Shown here piece by piece: positions 43,668 to 53,955 of a stretch of 64,000 nucleotides of DNA. Made by a program: the position numbers and the translations under genes. The first letter of the stretch is position 1. Each line of letters starts with the position of its first letter. Location of the stretch: positions 2,919,910 through 2,983,909 of the forward strand of contig NZ_CP031165.1 in NCBI RefSeq assembly GCF_003344865.1, read 5' to 3'. The notes under the pieces are model-generated. The model did no database searches. It was not told the DNA's origin and saw nothing but the letters and a program-made list of their open reading frames with translations. The stretch is from Euzebya pacifica (GTDB lineage Bacteria; Actinomycetota; Nitriliruptoria; Euzebyales; Euzebyaceae).

Positions 43668-45413
43668 ATGTCCGAGGACCAGCCAGGTACCACTCCGACC
43701 GGTGAGTCGGAGGAGACCCTCCGTTCCAGAGTGCAGTTCCTCGAGGAAGAGGCCACGATGCTCCGGCGTCGTCTGGACGACTCCCCGAGCAGGGTCCGCG
43801 CCCTCGAGGAGCGGCTGCTGGAGTCCAAGTCGCAGCTGTCGGGTGCGATGGCCCAGAACGGCAAGCTCGCCGACACCCTCCGCGACGCCCGCGAGCAGAT
43901 CATCGGGCTCAAGGAGCAGGTCGAGAAGCTGGCTGCGCCGCCCAGCGGGTACGGCGTCTTCCTGGGACGCGGACCGACCGACGAGACCGTCGAGATCTTC
44001 ACCCAGGGCCGCAAGCTGCGGGTCAACGTCAGCCCCGACGTCGAGATCGGCGAGCTGCGCCAGGGGCAGGAAGTCGTCCTCAACGAGGCCCTCAACGTCG
44101 TGGAGTCCGCCGGCTACGAGATCATCGGCGAGGTCATGGCCGTCAAGGAGGTCATGGGCGACGGCCGGCTGCTGGTCATCGGCCACACCGACGACGAGCA
44201 GGTCGTGCGGATGTCCGACGCGCTGATGGACTCGCCGTTGCGCAGCGGCGACCACGTGATGGTGGAGTCCCGGTCCGGCTACGCCCTCGAGCGGCTCAAC
44301 CGTCCCGAGGTGGAGGAGCTCGTCCTCGAGGAGGTGCCCGACATCGCCTACACCGACATCGGTGGGCTCGGGCCGCAGATCGAAGCCATCCAGGACGCCG
44401 TCGAGCTGCCGTTCCTCCACTCCGACCTGTTCGTCGAGCACGAGCTGCGCCCGCCCAAGGGCATCCTGCTGTACGGCCCTCCCGGCTGCGGGAAGACCAT
44501 GATCGCCAAGGCGGTCGCGAACTCGCTGGCCAAGCGGGTCGCGGAGAAGGAGGGCCGCGACGACGCGCGGTCGTACTTCCTCAACATCAAGGGCCCCGAG
44601 CTGCTCAACAAGTACGTCGGCGAGACCGAACGACAGATCCGCCTCATCTTCCAGCGCGCACGCGAGAAGGTCGCCGAGGGGCACCCGGTCATCGTGTTCT
44701 TCGACGAGATGGACTCCATCTTCCGGACCCGCGGATCGGGCGTGTCCTCCGACGTCGAGACGACCATCGTCCCGCAGCTGCTCAGCGAGATCGACGGTGT
44801 CGAGACCCTCAAGGACGTCATCGTCATCGGCGCGTCCAACCGCGAGGACATGATCGACCCGGCGATCCTGCGTCCCGGACGACTCGACGTGAAGATCAAG
44901 ATCGAACGGCCCAACGAGATCGCCGCCAAGGAGATCTTCGCGATCTACCTGCACGCCGGACTGCCGCTGCATCCCGACCTGGTCAAGGAGTACGGATCGG
45001 AGGAGGACGCCTGCAGGGCGCTGGTCAGTCAGACCGTCGAGCGGATGTACGCCGACGACGACACCAACCGCTTCCTGGAGGTCACCTACGCCAACGGGGA
45101 CAAGGAGGTCCTGTACTTCAAGGACTTCAACTCCGGTGCCATGATCGAGAACGTGGTTGCCCGAGCCAAGAAGCTGGCGATCAAGCGGTTCCTCGACGAG
45201 GGCCAGAAGGGCATCAAGGCCGAGGACCTGCAGATCGCGATCAGGGACGAGTTCAAGGAGAACGAGGACCTGCCCAACACCACCAACCCCGACGACTGGG
45301 CTCGCATCTCCGGCAAGAAGGGCGAGCGGATCGTGTACGTCCGCACGCTCATCGGGGACGGCAACGAGCCCGGCAAGTCGATCGAGAGCGTCCAGACTGG
45401 CCAGTACCTCTAG
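43668..45413 (+). CDS. mpa: Proteasome-associated AAA ATPase ARC/Mpa
   Basis: 581 residues from ATG 43668 after AAGGAGGACCAGC, a perfect Shine-Dalgarno. The N-terminal coiled coil (about 15-80, [37 protein letters not shown]) binds Pup. OB-fold domains follow ([33 protein letters not shown]). The AAA domain has Walker [17 protein letters not shown], Walker [12 protein letters not shown] and sensor/arginine-finger region [16 protein letters not shown]. The C-terminus is GQYL, the penultimate-Tyr motif that docks into the 20S core. It unfolds pupylated substrates into PrcBA. Confidence 0.98.
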   Translation: MSEDQPGTTPTGESEETLRSRVQFLEEEATMLRRRLDDSPSRVRALEERLLESKSQLSGAMAQNGKLADTLRDAREQIIGLKEQVEKLAAPPSGYGVFLGRGPTDETVEIFTQGRKLRVNVSPDVEIGELRQGQEVVLNEALNVVESAGYEIIGEVMAVKEVMGDGRLLVIGHTDDEQVVRMSDALMDSPLRSGDHVMVESRSGYALERLNRPEVEELVLEEVPDIAYTDIGGLGPQIEAIQDAVELPFLHSDLFVEHELRPPKGILLYGPPGCGKTMIAKAVANSLAKRVAEKEGRDDARSYFLNIKGPELLNKYVGETERQIRLIFQRAREKVAEGHPVIVFFDEMDSIFRTRGSGVSSDVETTIVPQLLSEIDGVETLKDVIVIGASNREDMIDPAILRPGRLDVKIKIERPNEIAAKEIFAIYLHAGLPLHPDLVKEYGSEEDACRALVSQTVERMYADDDTNRFLEVTYANGDKEVLYFKDFNSGAMIENVVARAKKLAIKRFLDEGQKGIKAEDLQIAIRDEFKENEDLPNTTNPDDWARISGKKGERIVYVRTLIGDGNEPGKSIESVQTGQYL

Positions 45414-46302
45414 CAGCGGCGGACGGGGGTACCTCCTCGTCCGCAACACCGCTGCCGGCACCGACGACCAGGCGTTCGTCGACGCGGTCTGCCACGCCCT
45501 CGGAACCGCCGAGGTCGTCGCCACCGACGGTCCGGGCGACGTCGACGACGCGCTGCGCGCCGCCGACGGCCGCATGGTCGTGGCCTGTGGCGGCGACGGG
45601 TCCCTGCACCTGCTGGTCGAACGGGCCCGGGCCCTCGGCCTTGCCGACCGGGTCGAGCTCGGCCTGGTCCCGCTGGGCACCGGCAACGACTTCGCCGGCC
45701 ACCTCGGGATCCCGACCGACCCCGACGGCGCCGCCGCCGTCCTCCGCGACGGCCCCACCCGGGCCATGGACGTCCTCATCGGTGACGACGACCAGGTCGT
45801 CGTCAACGCGGTGCACGTCGGCATCGGGGTCGAGGCGGCCCGACGGGCCGATGACCTGAAGGCCTCACTCGGCGCGCTGGCCTACCCGCTGGGGGCCATG
45901 GTCGCCGGGGTGGCAGCCGAGGGCCTGCAGGTGGAGGTGCGGGTCGACGGCGAACGGATCGACCTGGGCGACCCGGCGCTGATGGTGATCGTCGGCAACG
46001 GCCCGACCATCGGTGGCGGCACGCCAGCGGTGCCGTCCGCACGGCCCGACGACGGCGTGCTGGACGTGGTCGTCAGCCACGCCGTGGGCCCCGCCGCCCG
46101 GACGGCGTTCGGCATGGCGTTGGCCCGAGGGACGCACGTCGATCGTGACGACGTCGTGACCGCTCGCGGCGGCCGGGTGGAGATCCTCGGTCCGCGGCTG
46201 GCCCACAACGCCGACGGCGACCTCGCCGAGGCGACGGACACGCCACGCAGCTACCGCATCGAACCGGCCAGCTACCGGCTGCGGGTGCCGCCGGCGCCCT
46301 GA
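45397..46302 (+). CDS. Diacylglycerol kinase-like lipid kinase
   Basis: About 301 residues. The DAGK catalytic motifs are present: [17 protein letters not shown] (GGDGT-type nucleotide site) and [15 protein letters not shown]. The C-terminal beta domain includes [20 protein letters not shown] and [12 protein letters not shown]. The conserved N-terminal strand [11 protein letters not shown] begins before any ATG/GTG/TTG in frame; the only such codon is at 45157, deep inside the arc gene. CTG 45397, 17 bases inside the end of arc, is the likely start. The substrate could be diacylglycerol or a phospholipid base; not resolvable. The overlap couples it to the proteasome ATPase gene. Confidence 0.85.
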   Translation: MASTSSSGGRGYLLVRNTAAGTDDQAFVDAVCHALGTAEVVATDGPGDVDDALRAADGRMVVACGGDGSLHLLVERARALGLADRVELGLVPLGTGNDFAGHLGIPTDPDGAAAVLRDGPTRAMDVLIGDDDQVVVNAVHVGIGVEAARRADDLKASLGALAYPLGAMVAGVAAEGLQVEVRVDGERIDLGDPALMVIVGNGPTIGGGTPAVPSARPDDGVLDVVVSHAVGPAARTAFGMALARGTHVDRDDVVTARGGRVEILGPRLAHNADGDLAEATDTPRSYRIEPASYRLRVPPAP

Positions 46303-46392
46303 CACCGAACACGGTTCAGAACAGAACGAGGATTTCCGCAGCGGCGTCGCGAAGCAGGGCCACACGACCCGATCGCTCCATGGAGGTTCACG

Positions 46393-47127
46393 ATGCGTCC
46401 GTCCGCTGCTGCCCCGGCCCTTGCCCTGCTGCTCGCCACCCTCGTTCCGGGGGCGGTTGGCGCCGATCAAGAACCCTGCATCCTCGTGGAGGGTGCAGAG
46501 ACCACCGACACCGCTGACGACGTGGAGGCCTGCCGTACGCCGGTGTGGTTCCACGAAGCCGACACCAAGGTCGGCAACCTGGCTGGGCAGGGATACGGCA
46601 TCCCCAGCTGGGACGGCAACGCCCCGGCTGCCTCGGTCACGACCGGTGCCGGTGGCGGCTACTTCGGCACCAGCGCCTGGCAGCTCACCGACGAGTGGGA
46701 CCCGACCTACACCCCGGCGTTCGAGGGCAGCCTCGACGGTGCCGTCGACAACCTGCTGATCGACCTGTACCTGTTCCCGCCGCAGGCCATGGTGGAGAAC
46801 GCGGCCGGCCAGGGCGGGACCAGCTTCCGCGTGGACGCCAACCTGTACGTCGACGGCGACCTCGTCGCCCAGCACGGCGACCTGACCATGGACCTCGAGG
46901 ACGCCGGCGATGCCGTCAAGAAGGTCCAGTTCGCCTTCGTCGACCTGTACGACCCGGCGATCGGTGACGGCCCCCACGACCTGCGGCTGGAGGTCGTCGG
47001 CACGGGCCTGGCCTCCAACGGTGCCGTCTGGGTCTACGACACCACCGAGGTGCCGTCGGGGATCGTCTTCAACGCCACCGACGCCGAGCTCGACGGCGTG
47101 GCCGGCAACCCCGACTGGCCTTTCTGA
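46393..47127 (+). CDS. Secreted protein of unknown function
   Basis: 244 residues from ATG 46393 after TGGAGGTTCACG. A typical signal peptide ends VPGAVGA. The mature protein is acidic and beta-rich, with two early cysteines in the segment EPCILVEG and VEACRTPV and motifs such as GYGIPSWDGNAPAASVTTGA, WQLTDEWDPTYTP and VDANLYVDGDLVAQ. It looks like an extracellular beta-sandwich domain. No family is recognised. It lies between the DAGK-like gene and the convergent collagen-like gene. Confidence 0.83.
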   Translation: MRPSAAAPALALLLATLVPGAVGADQEPCILVEGAETTDTADDVEACRTPVWFHEADTKVGNLAGQGYGIPSWDGNAPAASVTTGAGGGYFGTSAWQLTDEWDPTYTPAFEGSLDGAVDNLLIDLYLFPPQAMVENAAGQGGTSFRVDANLYVDGDLVAQHGDLTMDLEDAGDAVKKVQFAFVDLYDPAIGDGPHDLRLEVVGTGLASNGAVWVYDTTEVPSGIVFNATDAELDGVAGNPDWPF

Positions 47128-47254
47128 CAGGAAGCGCCGGGCCGGTGGAGGCGGCGACGGGGGAGCAGGTCCCGTCCTCGCCGTCTCCACCCCGCCCCAC
47201 GCTGGTCCGCGTCCCCCGACCGCCGCGTGACGGGGCTGCTCGGTCAGGGATGGG

Positions 47255-48406
47255 TCAGCAGGCGAAGACGGTGTCGCTCCCAGAGGTGATCTCGCCAGGT
47301 CCCCCCAAGCCGTAAGTGGTGGTGCCATCCCCGACACGGGCCACTGGCAGCCGGCCATCGCATGCTCCGAAGTGCACTTGGCCGCCAAGGAGGTGTAGGA
47401 GGCTGGAGCTCATCACCACAGTGCTCTGGGACTCGAGGCCAAGGCGATTCTGCGCCGCGAGGTCGAGGGAGAGCGCACCGAGGGTCATGGACGAGGGATC
47501 GAGGACCAGCGAGCTCCCGCCGATCCCCAGCGCGATCCTGTTGGCGTCCAGCTGCACCGACGTCCCGTAGCCGCGCATCGTCGCCCCGTCGTTCGTCACG
47601 GTGACCGTGTAGACCCCGTTGGGACTCTGGATCTGCGAGATGCCCTCGCACAGGAGCAGTCCGTTGGCGTCGATACCGGTGACGAACGTGCCGGCGGCGC
47701 AGCTCTGCGCGGCGACCGACTCGCCGGCGGGCCCCTGCGGCCCCTCTGGACCGGCCGGTCCAGCCGGTCCAGGTGCCCCCGTGGGTCCCTGCGGGCCCTC
47801 CAGGCCATCGGCGCCGGGGCTGCCCTGCGGACCCGCTTCGCCGGCTGGCCCCGTGGCACCCCGTGCACCAGCCGGCCCGGCAGGACCTGCTGGGCCAGCG
47901 GGCCCGGTGGCACCGTCGCTGCCGTCCTGCCCGGCGGCCCCCTCCGGTCCGATCGGGCCCATCGGGCCTGCCGGACCCGCTGGCCCCACGTCGCCGCGGG
48001 CGCCGTCCAGTCCGTCGTCGCCCGGTGCACCGTCCGCACCCGTGAGGCCTCGCGGCCCCGCAGGCCCGGCGGGACCCTCCGGCCCGACTGCCCCGTCGGC
48101 ACCGTCGACGCCGTCGACGCCGTCGACGCCGGGAATGCCCTGGATTCCCTGCGGGCCCTGGTCCCCGACGGGCCCGGTCTCGCCCTGCGGTCCGGTGGCG
48201 CTCCACGAGATCTGCGTCTCGTTGGACCTGCACGCCCGGTCGGGTTCGGCGCCGGTGGCCACCTGCGACAGGGTCCCGTTCTTGAGGCACCCGGTGAACT
48301 GGGTGTCGGTCGGCGCCTGGGCGATGACCGCAGTCGCGGTGAGGGCGATGGCGGCCATCGTCGCGACGACTGCCACCGCCAGTGAACGTGTCGATGCAGC
48401 TGCCAT
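47255..48406 (-). CDS. Secreted collagen-like triple-helix protein
   Basis: 383 residues from ATG 48406 after AGGGGAG. The signal peptide ends TATAVIAQA. Residues about 35-70 hold a Cys pair (FTGCLKNG, then ACRSNET) as in bacterial collagen-like spore or surface proteins. Residues 72-230 form 53 uninterrupted Gly-X-Y triplets, opening [12 protein letters not shown] and rich in GPA, GAD and GPQ. The C-terminal 150 residues are a Cys-containing beta-rich domain ([20 protein letters not shown]) that ends GSDTVFAC. It should trimerise outside the cell; a role in adhesion or surface structure is likely but unproven. It runs opposite to the proteasome genes on either side. Confidence 0.9.
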   Translation of the reverse strand: MAAASTRSLAVAVVATMAAIALTATAVIAQAPTDTQFTGCLKNGTLSQVATGAEPDRACRSNETQISWSATGPQGETGPVGDQGPQGIQGIPGVDGVDGVDGADGAVGPEGPAGPAGPRGLTGADGAPGDDGLDGARGDVGPAGPAGPMGPIGPEGAAGQDGSDGATGPAGPAGPAGPAGARGATGPAGEAGPQGSPGADGLEGPQGPTGAPGPAGPAGPEGPQGPAGESVAAQSCAAGTFVTGIDANGLLLCEGISQIQSPNGVYTVTVTNDGATMRGYGTSVQLDANRIALGIGGSSLVLDPSSMTLGALSLDLAAQNRLGLESQSTVVMSSSLLHLLGGQVHFGACDGRLPVARVGDGTTTYGLGGPGEITSGSDTVFAC

Positions 48407-48585
48407 GACAAACTCCCCTGTTCGGTGGCGCAAGTGCCACAGAGGTGACCCTAACCCGGCAGTCGGACTAGTCAACCTTCAGAGAACGCCCCTCTCCCTC
48501 GTGTCCCGTCGACCTGTCATGGGCGCGGGGCATGACGTCGGTCCGACCCCGGGAAGGGATTGCACCCCGGTAGGCTGGCCGCCAC

Positions 48586-50085
48586 ATGGCGATCACCAAG
48601 TACCTCGGCACCGAAACCGAGTTCGGCATCACCGTGGTGGGCCGACCCGAGTTCAACCCTGTCCTGGCCTCCTCGTTGGTGGTCAACGCCTACTCCGCGG
48701 ACGGCCGCAACCGCGCCCGATGGGACTACGAGGACGAGGACCCGCTCCGTGATGCGCGTGGGTTCGCCCAGCCGGGCGCCCACGAACCGGCCCCCGAGGA
48801 CGACATCGGGCTGGCCAACTCGATCCTGACCAACGGCGCACGGTTCTACGTCGACCACGCCCACCCGGAGTACTCCTCACCCGAGGTCTCCAACCCGCGT
48901 GACGCCGTGGTGTGGGACAAGGCCGGTGAGCGGATCCTCGAGATCGCGGCGACCCGTGCGGCGCCGCTGCTGCCCGGTCACGACGACCGTCAGCCCGGCC
49001 GCATCCTGATCACCAAGAACAACACCGACGGCAAGGGTGCCGCCTACGGGATGCACGAGAACTACATCGTGGACCGGGCGACCCCGTTCGGCGAGATCGT
49101 GCGACAGCTGACCCCGTTCTTCATCTCCCGGCAGCCACTCGTCGGCGCAGGGCGGGTCGGCAGCGAGTTCGCCTCTGCCGAGGTGGACTACCAGGTCACC
49201 CAGCGGGCCGACTTCTTCGAGGTGGAGGTGGGCCTGGAGACCACGCTGAAGCGGCCGATCATCAACACCCGCGACGAACCCCACGCCGACCCCGACCGCT
49301 TCCGGCGCCTGCACGTCATCATCGGCGACGCCAACATGAGCGAGGTCTGCACCTACCTCAAGCTGGGGTCGACCGCGCTGGTCCTGTCGATGGTCGAGGA
49401 CGGTTTCCTGCCCGACGCGCTGTCGGTGGCCAACCCGGTCAAGACGCTCCACGAGGTCAGCCACGACCTGTCGTGCGCGAAGACCATCGCGCTGAAGGAC
49501 GGTCGTCGGGTACGGCCCACCGAGCTGCAGTGGCACTACCTGGAATGGGCCCGCAAGTGGGCCGACCAGCACGACGCGCCGGAGTGGGCCGCGGACCTGA
49601 TGGCCACCTGGGAACGCGTCCTGACCCAGCTGGAGACCGACCCGATGGGCCTCGACGGGGTCGTCGACTGGGTGACCAAGTACCGGATCATGCAGCGCTA
49701 CGTCGACCGTGACGGCTTGGACTGGGACGACGAGAAGCTGAAGCTGATCGACATCCAGTACCACGACGTGCGGCAGGACAAGGGGCTGTACAACAAGCTC
49801 GTCGCCGGCGGCCGGATCGAGACCATGGTGGAGGAGTCAGAGGTGCAGCGGGCGATCACCGCCCCGCCATCCGACACCCGCGCCTACTTCCGAGGCCGCT
49901 GCCTGGAGAAGTTCCGTGACAGCGTCACGGCGGCAGGCTGGGACTCCATGATCTTCGACGTGGGCGGTGAGACCCTCCAGCGCGTCCCGATGATGGACCC
50001 CGCCCGCGGGACCGAAGCCGTCGTGGGTGACCTGATCGACCGATGCGACACGGCCCGGCAGCTGCTGGACGCCATTCGCGCGTGA
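48586..50085 (+). CDS. dop: Pup deamidase/depupylase Dop
   Basis: 499 residues, the length of Dop. The glutamine-synthetase-like fold starts [13 protein letters not shown]. The catalytic Asp region is [18 protein letters not shown], followed by [38 protein letters not shown] and [12 protein letters not shown]. Compared with PafA it has the longer loop after LVVNAYS (residues about 40-75). Dop converts the C-terminal Gln of Pup to Glu and removes Pup from substrates. Its stop overlaps the GTG of an amylosucrase-like gene. Confidence 0.97.
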   Translation: MAITKYLGTETEFGITVVGRPEFNPVLASSLVVNAYSADGRNRARWDYEDEDPLRDARGFAQPGAHEPAPEDDIGLANSILTNGARFYVDHAHPEYSSPEVSNPRDAVVWDKAGERILEIAATRAAPLLPGHDDRQPGRILITKNNTDGKGAAYGMHENYIVDRATPFGEIVRQLTPFFISRQPLVGAGRVGSEFASAEVDYQVTQRADFFEVEVGLETTLKRPIINTRDEPHADPDRFRRLHVIIGDANMSEVCTYLKLGSTALVLSMVEDGFLPDALSVANPVKTLHEVSHDLSCAKTIALKDGRRVRPTELQWHYLEWARKWADQHDAPEWAADLMATWERVLTQLETDPMGLDGVVDWVTKYRIMQRYVDRDGLDWDDEKLKLIDIQYHDVRQDKGLYNKLVAGGRIETMVEESEVQRAITAPPSDTRAYFRGRCLEKFRDSVTAAGWDSMIFDVGGETLQRVPMMDPARGTEAVVGDLIDRCDTARQLLDAIRA

Positions 50086-52028
50086 GCGACGGGGACGATC
50101 CGAAGATGGCGCGACCGCACCTCGTCCTCGCCCGGCGGCTGGAGCGGGATCCACGCCTGCCAGACGGTGAACGTGCCGTCGTCGCCGCCAGGGCCGAACG
50201 CTGGCTGGAGCAGGTCCTGCCGGCCCTCGCGCTGGTCTACCCCAACGATCCGGACCTGCCCGACCGCCTGCTCGACGTCCTCGTGGAGGGTGTCGTCGCA
50301 CGGTCCGACAGCCTCCGGACGCGCGACCGGGTACGTGAGGCAGCCCCCGACTGGTTCCTGTCCGAACGCATGGTCGGCTACGTCACCTACGTCGACCGGT
50401 TCGACGGGACGATCGCGCGCATCGGCGACCGCCTGGACCACCTGACCGACCTGGGGGTCACGTACCTGCACCTGATGCCGCTGCTGCATGCGCGCCCCCG
50501 GCCCAACGACGGTGGCTACGCCGTGCAGGACTTCCGCGCGGTCGACCCGTCGCTGGGCACCATGGAGGACCTGCGAGCCCTGGCCGCACGCCTGCACGCC
50601 AACGGGATCAGCCTCTGCGTGGACCTCGTGCTCAACCACACGGCCGCGGAGCACGAGTGGGCCCAGCGGGCCCGGGCGGGGGAGCAGCGGTACCTCGACT
50701 ACTACCGCACCTATCCCGACCGGACCGAGCCCGACCGCTGGGAGCAAACCCTGCCGGAGGTGTTCCCCGACACCGCACCCGGCAACTTCACGTGGGACGA
50801 GACCATGGGACGGTGGGTCTGGACGACCTTCAACCGATGGCAGTGGGACCTCGACTGGTCCAACCCCGACGTCTTCGTGGAGATGTTGCGGATCATCCTC
50901 GACCTCGCGGCCGTCGGCATCGACGTGCTGCGATTGGACGCGGTCCCGTTCCTGTGGAAGCGCATGGGGACCGACAGCCAGAACCTGGCCGAGGTGCACC
51001 TGATCCTGCGCGCCATCCGTGGGCTGGTCGGCATCGCCGCGCCGGCCACCATCCTCAAGGGCGAGGCCATCGTGGCCCCCCGTGACCTCGTGCCCTACCA
51101 AGGCGTCGGCCCGCGAGAGGCCGCCGAGTGCGACCTGCTGTACCACAACCAGCTGATGGTCCAGGGCTGGTCGTCCCTCGCCGCGAAGGACGGCCGGCTC
51201 GCGACCATCGGGTTGTCGACGATGGCCGAGACCCCGCCGCACGCATCATGGGTCACCTACGTCAGGTGCCACGACGACATCGGCTGGGCCATCGACGACA
51301 CCGACGCCGCTCAGCGCGGCTGGAACGGGTCGGCCCACCGCCGGTTCCTGTCCAGCTGGTACGCCGGCGAGCTGGAGGGCAGTCCGGCCGAGGGCGCCCA
51401 TTTCCAGGAGGACTTCGTCTCGGGCGACCGACGGACGTCGGGGACCACCGCCGCGCTGGTCGGCCTGACCCGCGCCCGAAGGGATGGCGACCAGGCGGCC
51501 ATCGGCGAGGCCATCGACCGGTTCCTGCTGCTGTACGCGCTGGCCGCTAGCTACGGCGGCATCCCGCTGATCTGGATGGGCGACGAGATCGCGCTCGACA
51601 ACGACACGAGCTTCCTCGCCGACCCCGACCGCGCCGCGGACAACCGTTGGTTGCACCGCCCGCCCATGGACTGGGTGCGCGCGGAGCGGCGTCACGACCG
51701 GGCCACCGTCGAGGGCCGCGTGCACGCCGGGCTGGTGCGCCTGATGCGGACACGGGCCGCGCTGCCGACCCTGCGAGCGGGTGGTCGCGTCGCCCCGCTG
51801 TGGCACGACAACGACCACGTGCTGGCCTTCCGTCGCCATCACAGCCGCCACGGCAGGCTGATCGCGCTCGCCAACTTCCACCCCGACCCGCAGCGCGTGG
51901 ACCTGCGTGCCACCGAGGTCGCCGACCTGCACGAACCGTTCGACGCGCTGGATGCCCACTGGACCCGGTCGGGGCCGGGCGCAGACGTCGTGCCGGGGTT
52001 GTCGATGCGGTGGATCAGCGAACCGTGA
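50082..52028 (+). CDS. GH13 amylosucrase-like glycoside hydrolase
   Basis: 648 residues from GTG 50082, coupled to dop by GTGA. A helical N-terminal domain (about 1-100) precedes the TIM barrel: YLHLMPLLHARPRPNDGGYA, VDLVLNHTAAEHEWA. The nucleophile is in IDVLRLDAVPFLWKRMG, the acid/base Glu in ATILKGEAIVA and the transition-state Asp in YVRCHDDIGWAIDD. These are the features of GH13 subfamily 4 amylosucrases and sucrose-active enzymes. A C-terminal beta domain ends LSMRWISEP. No signal peptide, so it is cytoplasmic; the likely substrate is sucrose or a glucosyl disaccharide. Its place between dop and pup is unusual. Confidence 0.92.
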   Translation: MSDGDDPKMARPHLVLARRLERDPRLPDGERAVVAARAERWLEQVLPALALVYPNDPDLPDRLLDVLVEGVVARSDSLRTRDRVREAAPDWFLSERMVGYVTYVDRFDGTIARIGDRLDHLTDLGVTYLHLMPLLHARPRPNDGGYAVQDFRAVDPSLGTMEDLRALAARLHANGISLCVDLVLNHTAAEHEWAQRARAGEQRYLDYYRTYPDRTEPDRWEQTLPEVFPDTAPGNFTWDETMGRWVWTTFNRWQWDLDWSNPDVFVEMLRIILDLAAVGIDVLRLDAVPFLWKRMGTDSQNLAEVHLILRAIRGLVGIAAPATILKGEAIVAPRDLVPYQGVGPREAAECDLLYHNQLMVQGWSSLAAKDGRLATIGLSTMAETPPHASWVTYVRCHDDIGWAIDDTDAAQRGWNGSAHRRFLSSWYAGELEGSPAEGAHFQEDFVSGDRRTSGTTAALVGLTRARRDGDQAAIGEAIDRFLLLYALAASYGGIPLIWMGDEIALDNDTSFLADPDRAADNRWLHRPPMDWVRAERRHDRATVEGRVHAGLVRLMRTRAALPTLRAGGRVAPLWHDNDHVLAFRRHHSRHGRLIALANFHPDPQRVDLRATEVADLHEPFDALDAHWTRSGPGADVVPGLSMRWISEP

Positions 52029-52080
52029 GTCCCGACCTCGGTAGACTCGGGGCAACGACGAATCCCTCGAGGAGGCACCC

Positions 52081-52269
52081 ATGAGCGACGGTGGACAGGT
52101 CCGCAAGCAGAAGGGCAAGCAGACCGAGGAGCAGGACGCCAAGGTCGAGACCGAGGCGACCGAGGTCGACACCTCCGACGTCGATGACCTGCTCGACGAG
52201 ATCGACGGTGTCCTCGAGGAGAACGCCGAGGAGTTCGTCAAGAACTACGTCCAGAAGGGCGGCCAGTAG
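52081..52269 (+). CDS. pup: Prokaryotic ubiquitin-like protein Pup
   Basis: 62 residues from ATG 52081 after CGAGGAGGCACCC. The Lys/Gln/Glu-rich N-terminal half is disordered; the C-terminal half has the helix that binds ARC/Mpa (DVDDLLDEIDGVLEENAEEF), and the end is VQKGGQ. The terminal Gln means Dop must deamidate it before PafA ligation. Confidence 0.98.
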   Translation: MSDGGQVRKQKGKQTEEQDAKVETEATEVDTSDVDDLLDEIDGVLEENAEEFVKNYVQKGGQ

Positions 52270-52338
52270 GCCATCCAGTCACCGTCGGCGCCGTGGTGCG
52301 CGGTCAGCCGCCGGAGCGTGGTGTAGCGTCGGCCGCCT

Positions 52339-53193
52339 ATGACGGACCGCCATCCCCTGCGCCCCTTCATCGTGGACCCGTTCGACTACACCGCCCCGAG
52401 CTTCAGCGCGCTGCTGCGCCAGGCCGTCCCGGAGGCGATGCCCCAGATGGGTGACGTGCACAACCTGCCCGCCCATGTCGAGGGCACGACGATCGTGGCC
52501 ACCACCTATGCCGGTGGCGTGATCATCGCCGGCGACCGGCGTGCCACCGCCGGGAACCTCATCTCCAAGCGCGACATGCGCAAGATCTTCCAGACCGACC
52601 GCCTGTCGGCCGTCGGCATCTCCGGTTCTGCCGGCCCAGCCATCGAGCTGGCCAAGATCTTCGCCACGGAGCTGGAGCACTACGAGAAGGTCGAGGGCAG
52701 CGAGCTGTCCCTGGAGGGCAAGGCCAACAAGCTGGCCAGCATGGTGCGCGGCAACCTGCCGCTGGCGATGCAGGGCCTTGTCGTCGTGCCGTTGTTCGCC
52801 GGTTTCGATCCTCGCCACGACGAGGGCCGCATCTTCGACTTCGACGTCGCCGGTGGCCGCTACGAGGAGAAGCGCTTCTCGGCCACGGGATCGGGCAGCC
52901 TGCATGCCCGCGCGTCGCTCAAGGCCCGCTGGGAGGCCGGCCTGACCGCCGACGCCGCGGTCGACCTCGCCGTCGCCTCGTTGTGGGACGCTGCTGACGA
53001 GGACTCCGCAACGGGTGGTCCCGACACGATCCGTGGCGTCTACCCGATCGTCGCCCAGATCGATGCCGACGGGTACGTCGAGCGCGACGAGGACGACATC
53101 GCCGAACGGGCCCGCGTGGTCGCCGAGGCCCGCAGCAGCCGGTTGTCCGGCGGCGGCGCCGAGACCAGCCCTCGCCCCAACGCCAACCCCTGA
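52339..53193 (+). CDS. prcB: 20S proteasome beta subunit PrcB
   Basis: 284 residues from ATG 52339. A 49-residue propeptide ending VEG is cleaved before the catalytic Thr50 in TTIVATTYAGGVIIAGDRRA. Other active-site context includes the Lys of TAGNLISKRDMRKIF. The GSGSLHARASLK and AVDLAVASLWDAADEDSATG segments are typical of beta subunits. It forms the inner rings of the core particle. It is followed after 19 bases by prcA. Confidence 0.98.
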   Translation: MTDRHPLRPFIVDPFDYTAPSFSALLRQAVPEAMPQMGDVHNLPAHVEGTTIVATTYAGGVIIAGDRRATAGNLISKRDMRKIFQTDRLSAVGISGSAGPAIELAKIFATELEHYEKVEGSELSLEGKANKLASMVRGNLPLAMQGLVVVPLFAGFDPRHDEGRIFDFDVAGGRYEEKRFSATGSGSLHARASLKARWEAGLTADAAVDLAVASLWDAADEDSATGGPDTIRGVYPIVAQIDADGYVERDEDDIAERARVVAEARSSRLSGGGAETSPRPNANP

Positions 53194-53212
53194 TCCGCGG
53201 GAGCCACACCCC

Positions 53213-53887
53213 ATGCCGATGATGCCCTACGTGTCGCCCGAGCAGGCGATGAAGGACAAGGCCGACTTCGCCCGCAAGGGCATCAGCCGTGGTCGGTCCG
53301 TCGTTGCACTCACCACCGAGAACGGCTTGTTGTTCGTCGCCGAGAACCCCTCCGCCACCCTGCACAAGGTCTCGGAGATCTACGACTGCATCGCCTTCGC
53401 CGCGGTCGGCAAGTACAACGAGTTCGAGCAGCTCCGCGTGGCCGGGATCCGCCTGGCCGACGTCAAGGGCTACCAGTACAGCCGCGACGACGTCACCGGA
53501 CGCGCGCTGGCCAACGCCTACGCCAACGCCATGGGCGCGACGTTCACCGATTCGCCCAAGCCGCTGGAGGTCGAGCTGCTCGTCGCAGAGGTCGCCGAGG
53601 ACGACGTCGAGCTGTACCACATCCTTTACGACGGCTCGATCACCGACGAGGAGAACTACGTCGCCATCGGCGGCAGCGCCGAGGCCATCAACGAGGCCCT
53701 CAAGAACCGCTTCGAGCCCGGCATGGACCGGGCCACGGCCCTGCGGACCACCGTCGCGGCGCTGCAGGAGGTCGAGGAGCGCGAGATGGTCGCGGACCGC
53801 CTGGAGGTCGCTGGCCTGGACCGTGCGCTGGGTCGTCGCAAGTTCTTCCGGCTCTCCGAGGACGACATCGCGGGGATGTTGTCCTGA
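53213..53887 (+). CDS. prcA: 20S proteasome alpha subunit PrcA
   Basis: 224 residues from ATG 53213. The N-terminal gate helix region MPMMPYVSPEQAMKDKADFA is typical of actinobacterial alpha subunits, followed by RKGISRGRSVVALTTENGLL, KVSEIYDCIAFAAVGKYNEF and DALVAEVAE-type strands. It forms the outer rings and the docking surface for the GQYL tail of ARC/Mpa. No catalytic Thr is expected or seen. Confidence 0.97.
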   Translation: MPMMPYVSPEQAMKDKADFARKGISRGRSVVALTTENGLLFVAENPSATLHKVSEIYDCIAFAAVGKYNEFEQLRVAGIRLADVKGYQYSRDDVTGRALANAYANAMGATFTDSPKPLEVELLVAEVAEDDVELYHILYDGSITDEENYVAIGGSAEAINEALKNRFEPGMDRATALRTTVAALQEVEEREMVADRLEVAGLDRALGRRKFFRLSEDDIAGMLS

Positions 53888-53955
53888 CGAGGGTCTGACG
53901 ACTCGTCCCGGCAGGCGCCATTCCGTTCGCCTCCCCGCTACGCTGCGACCAACTC

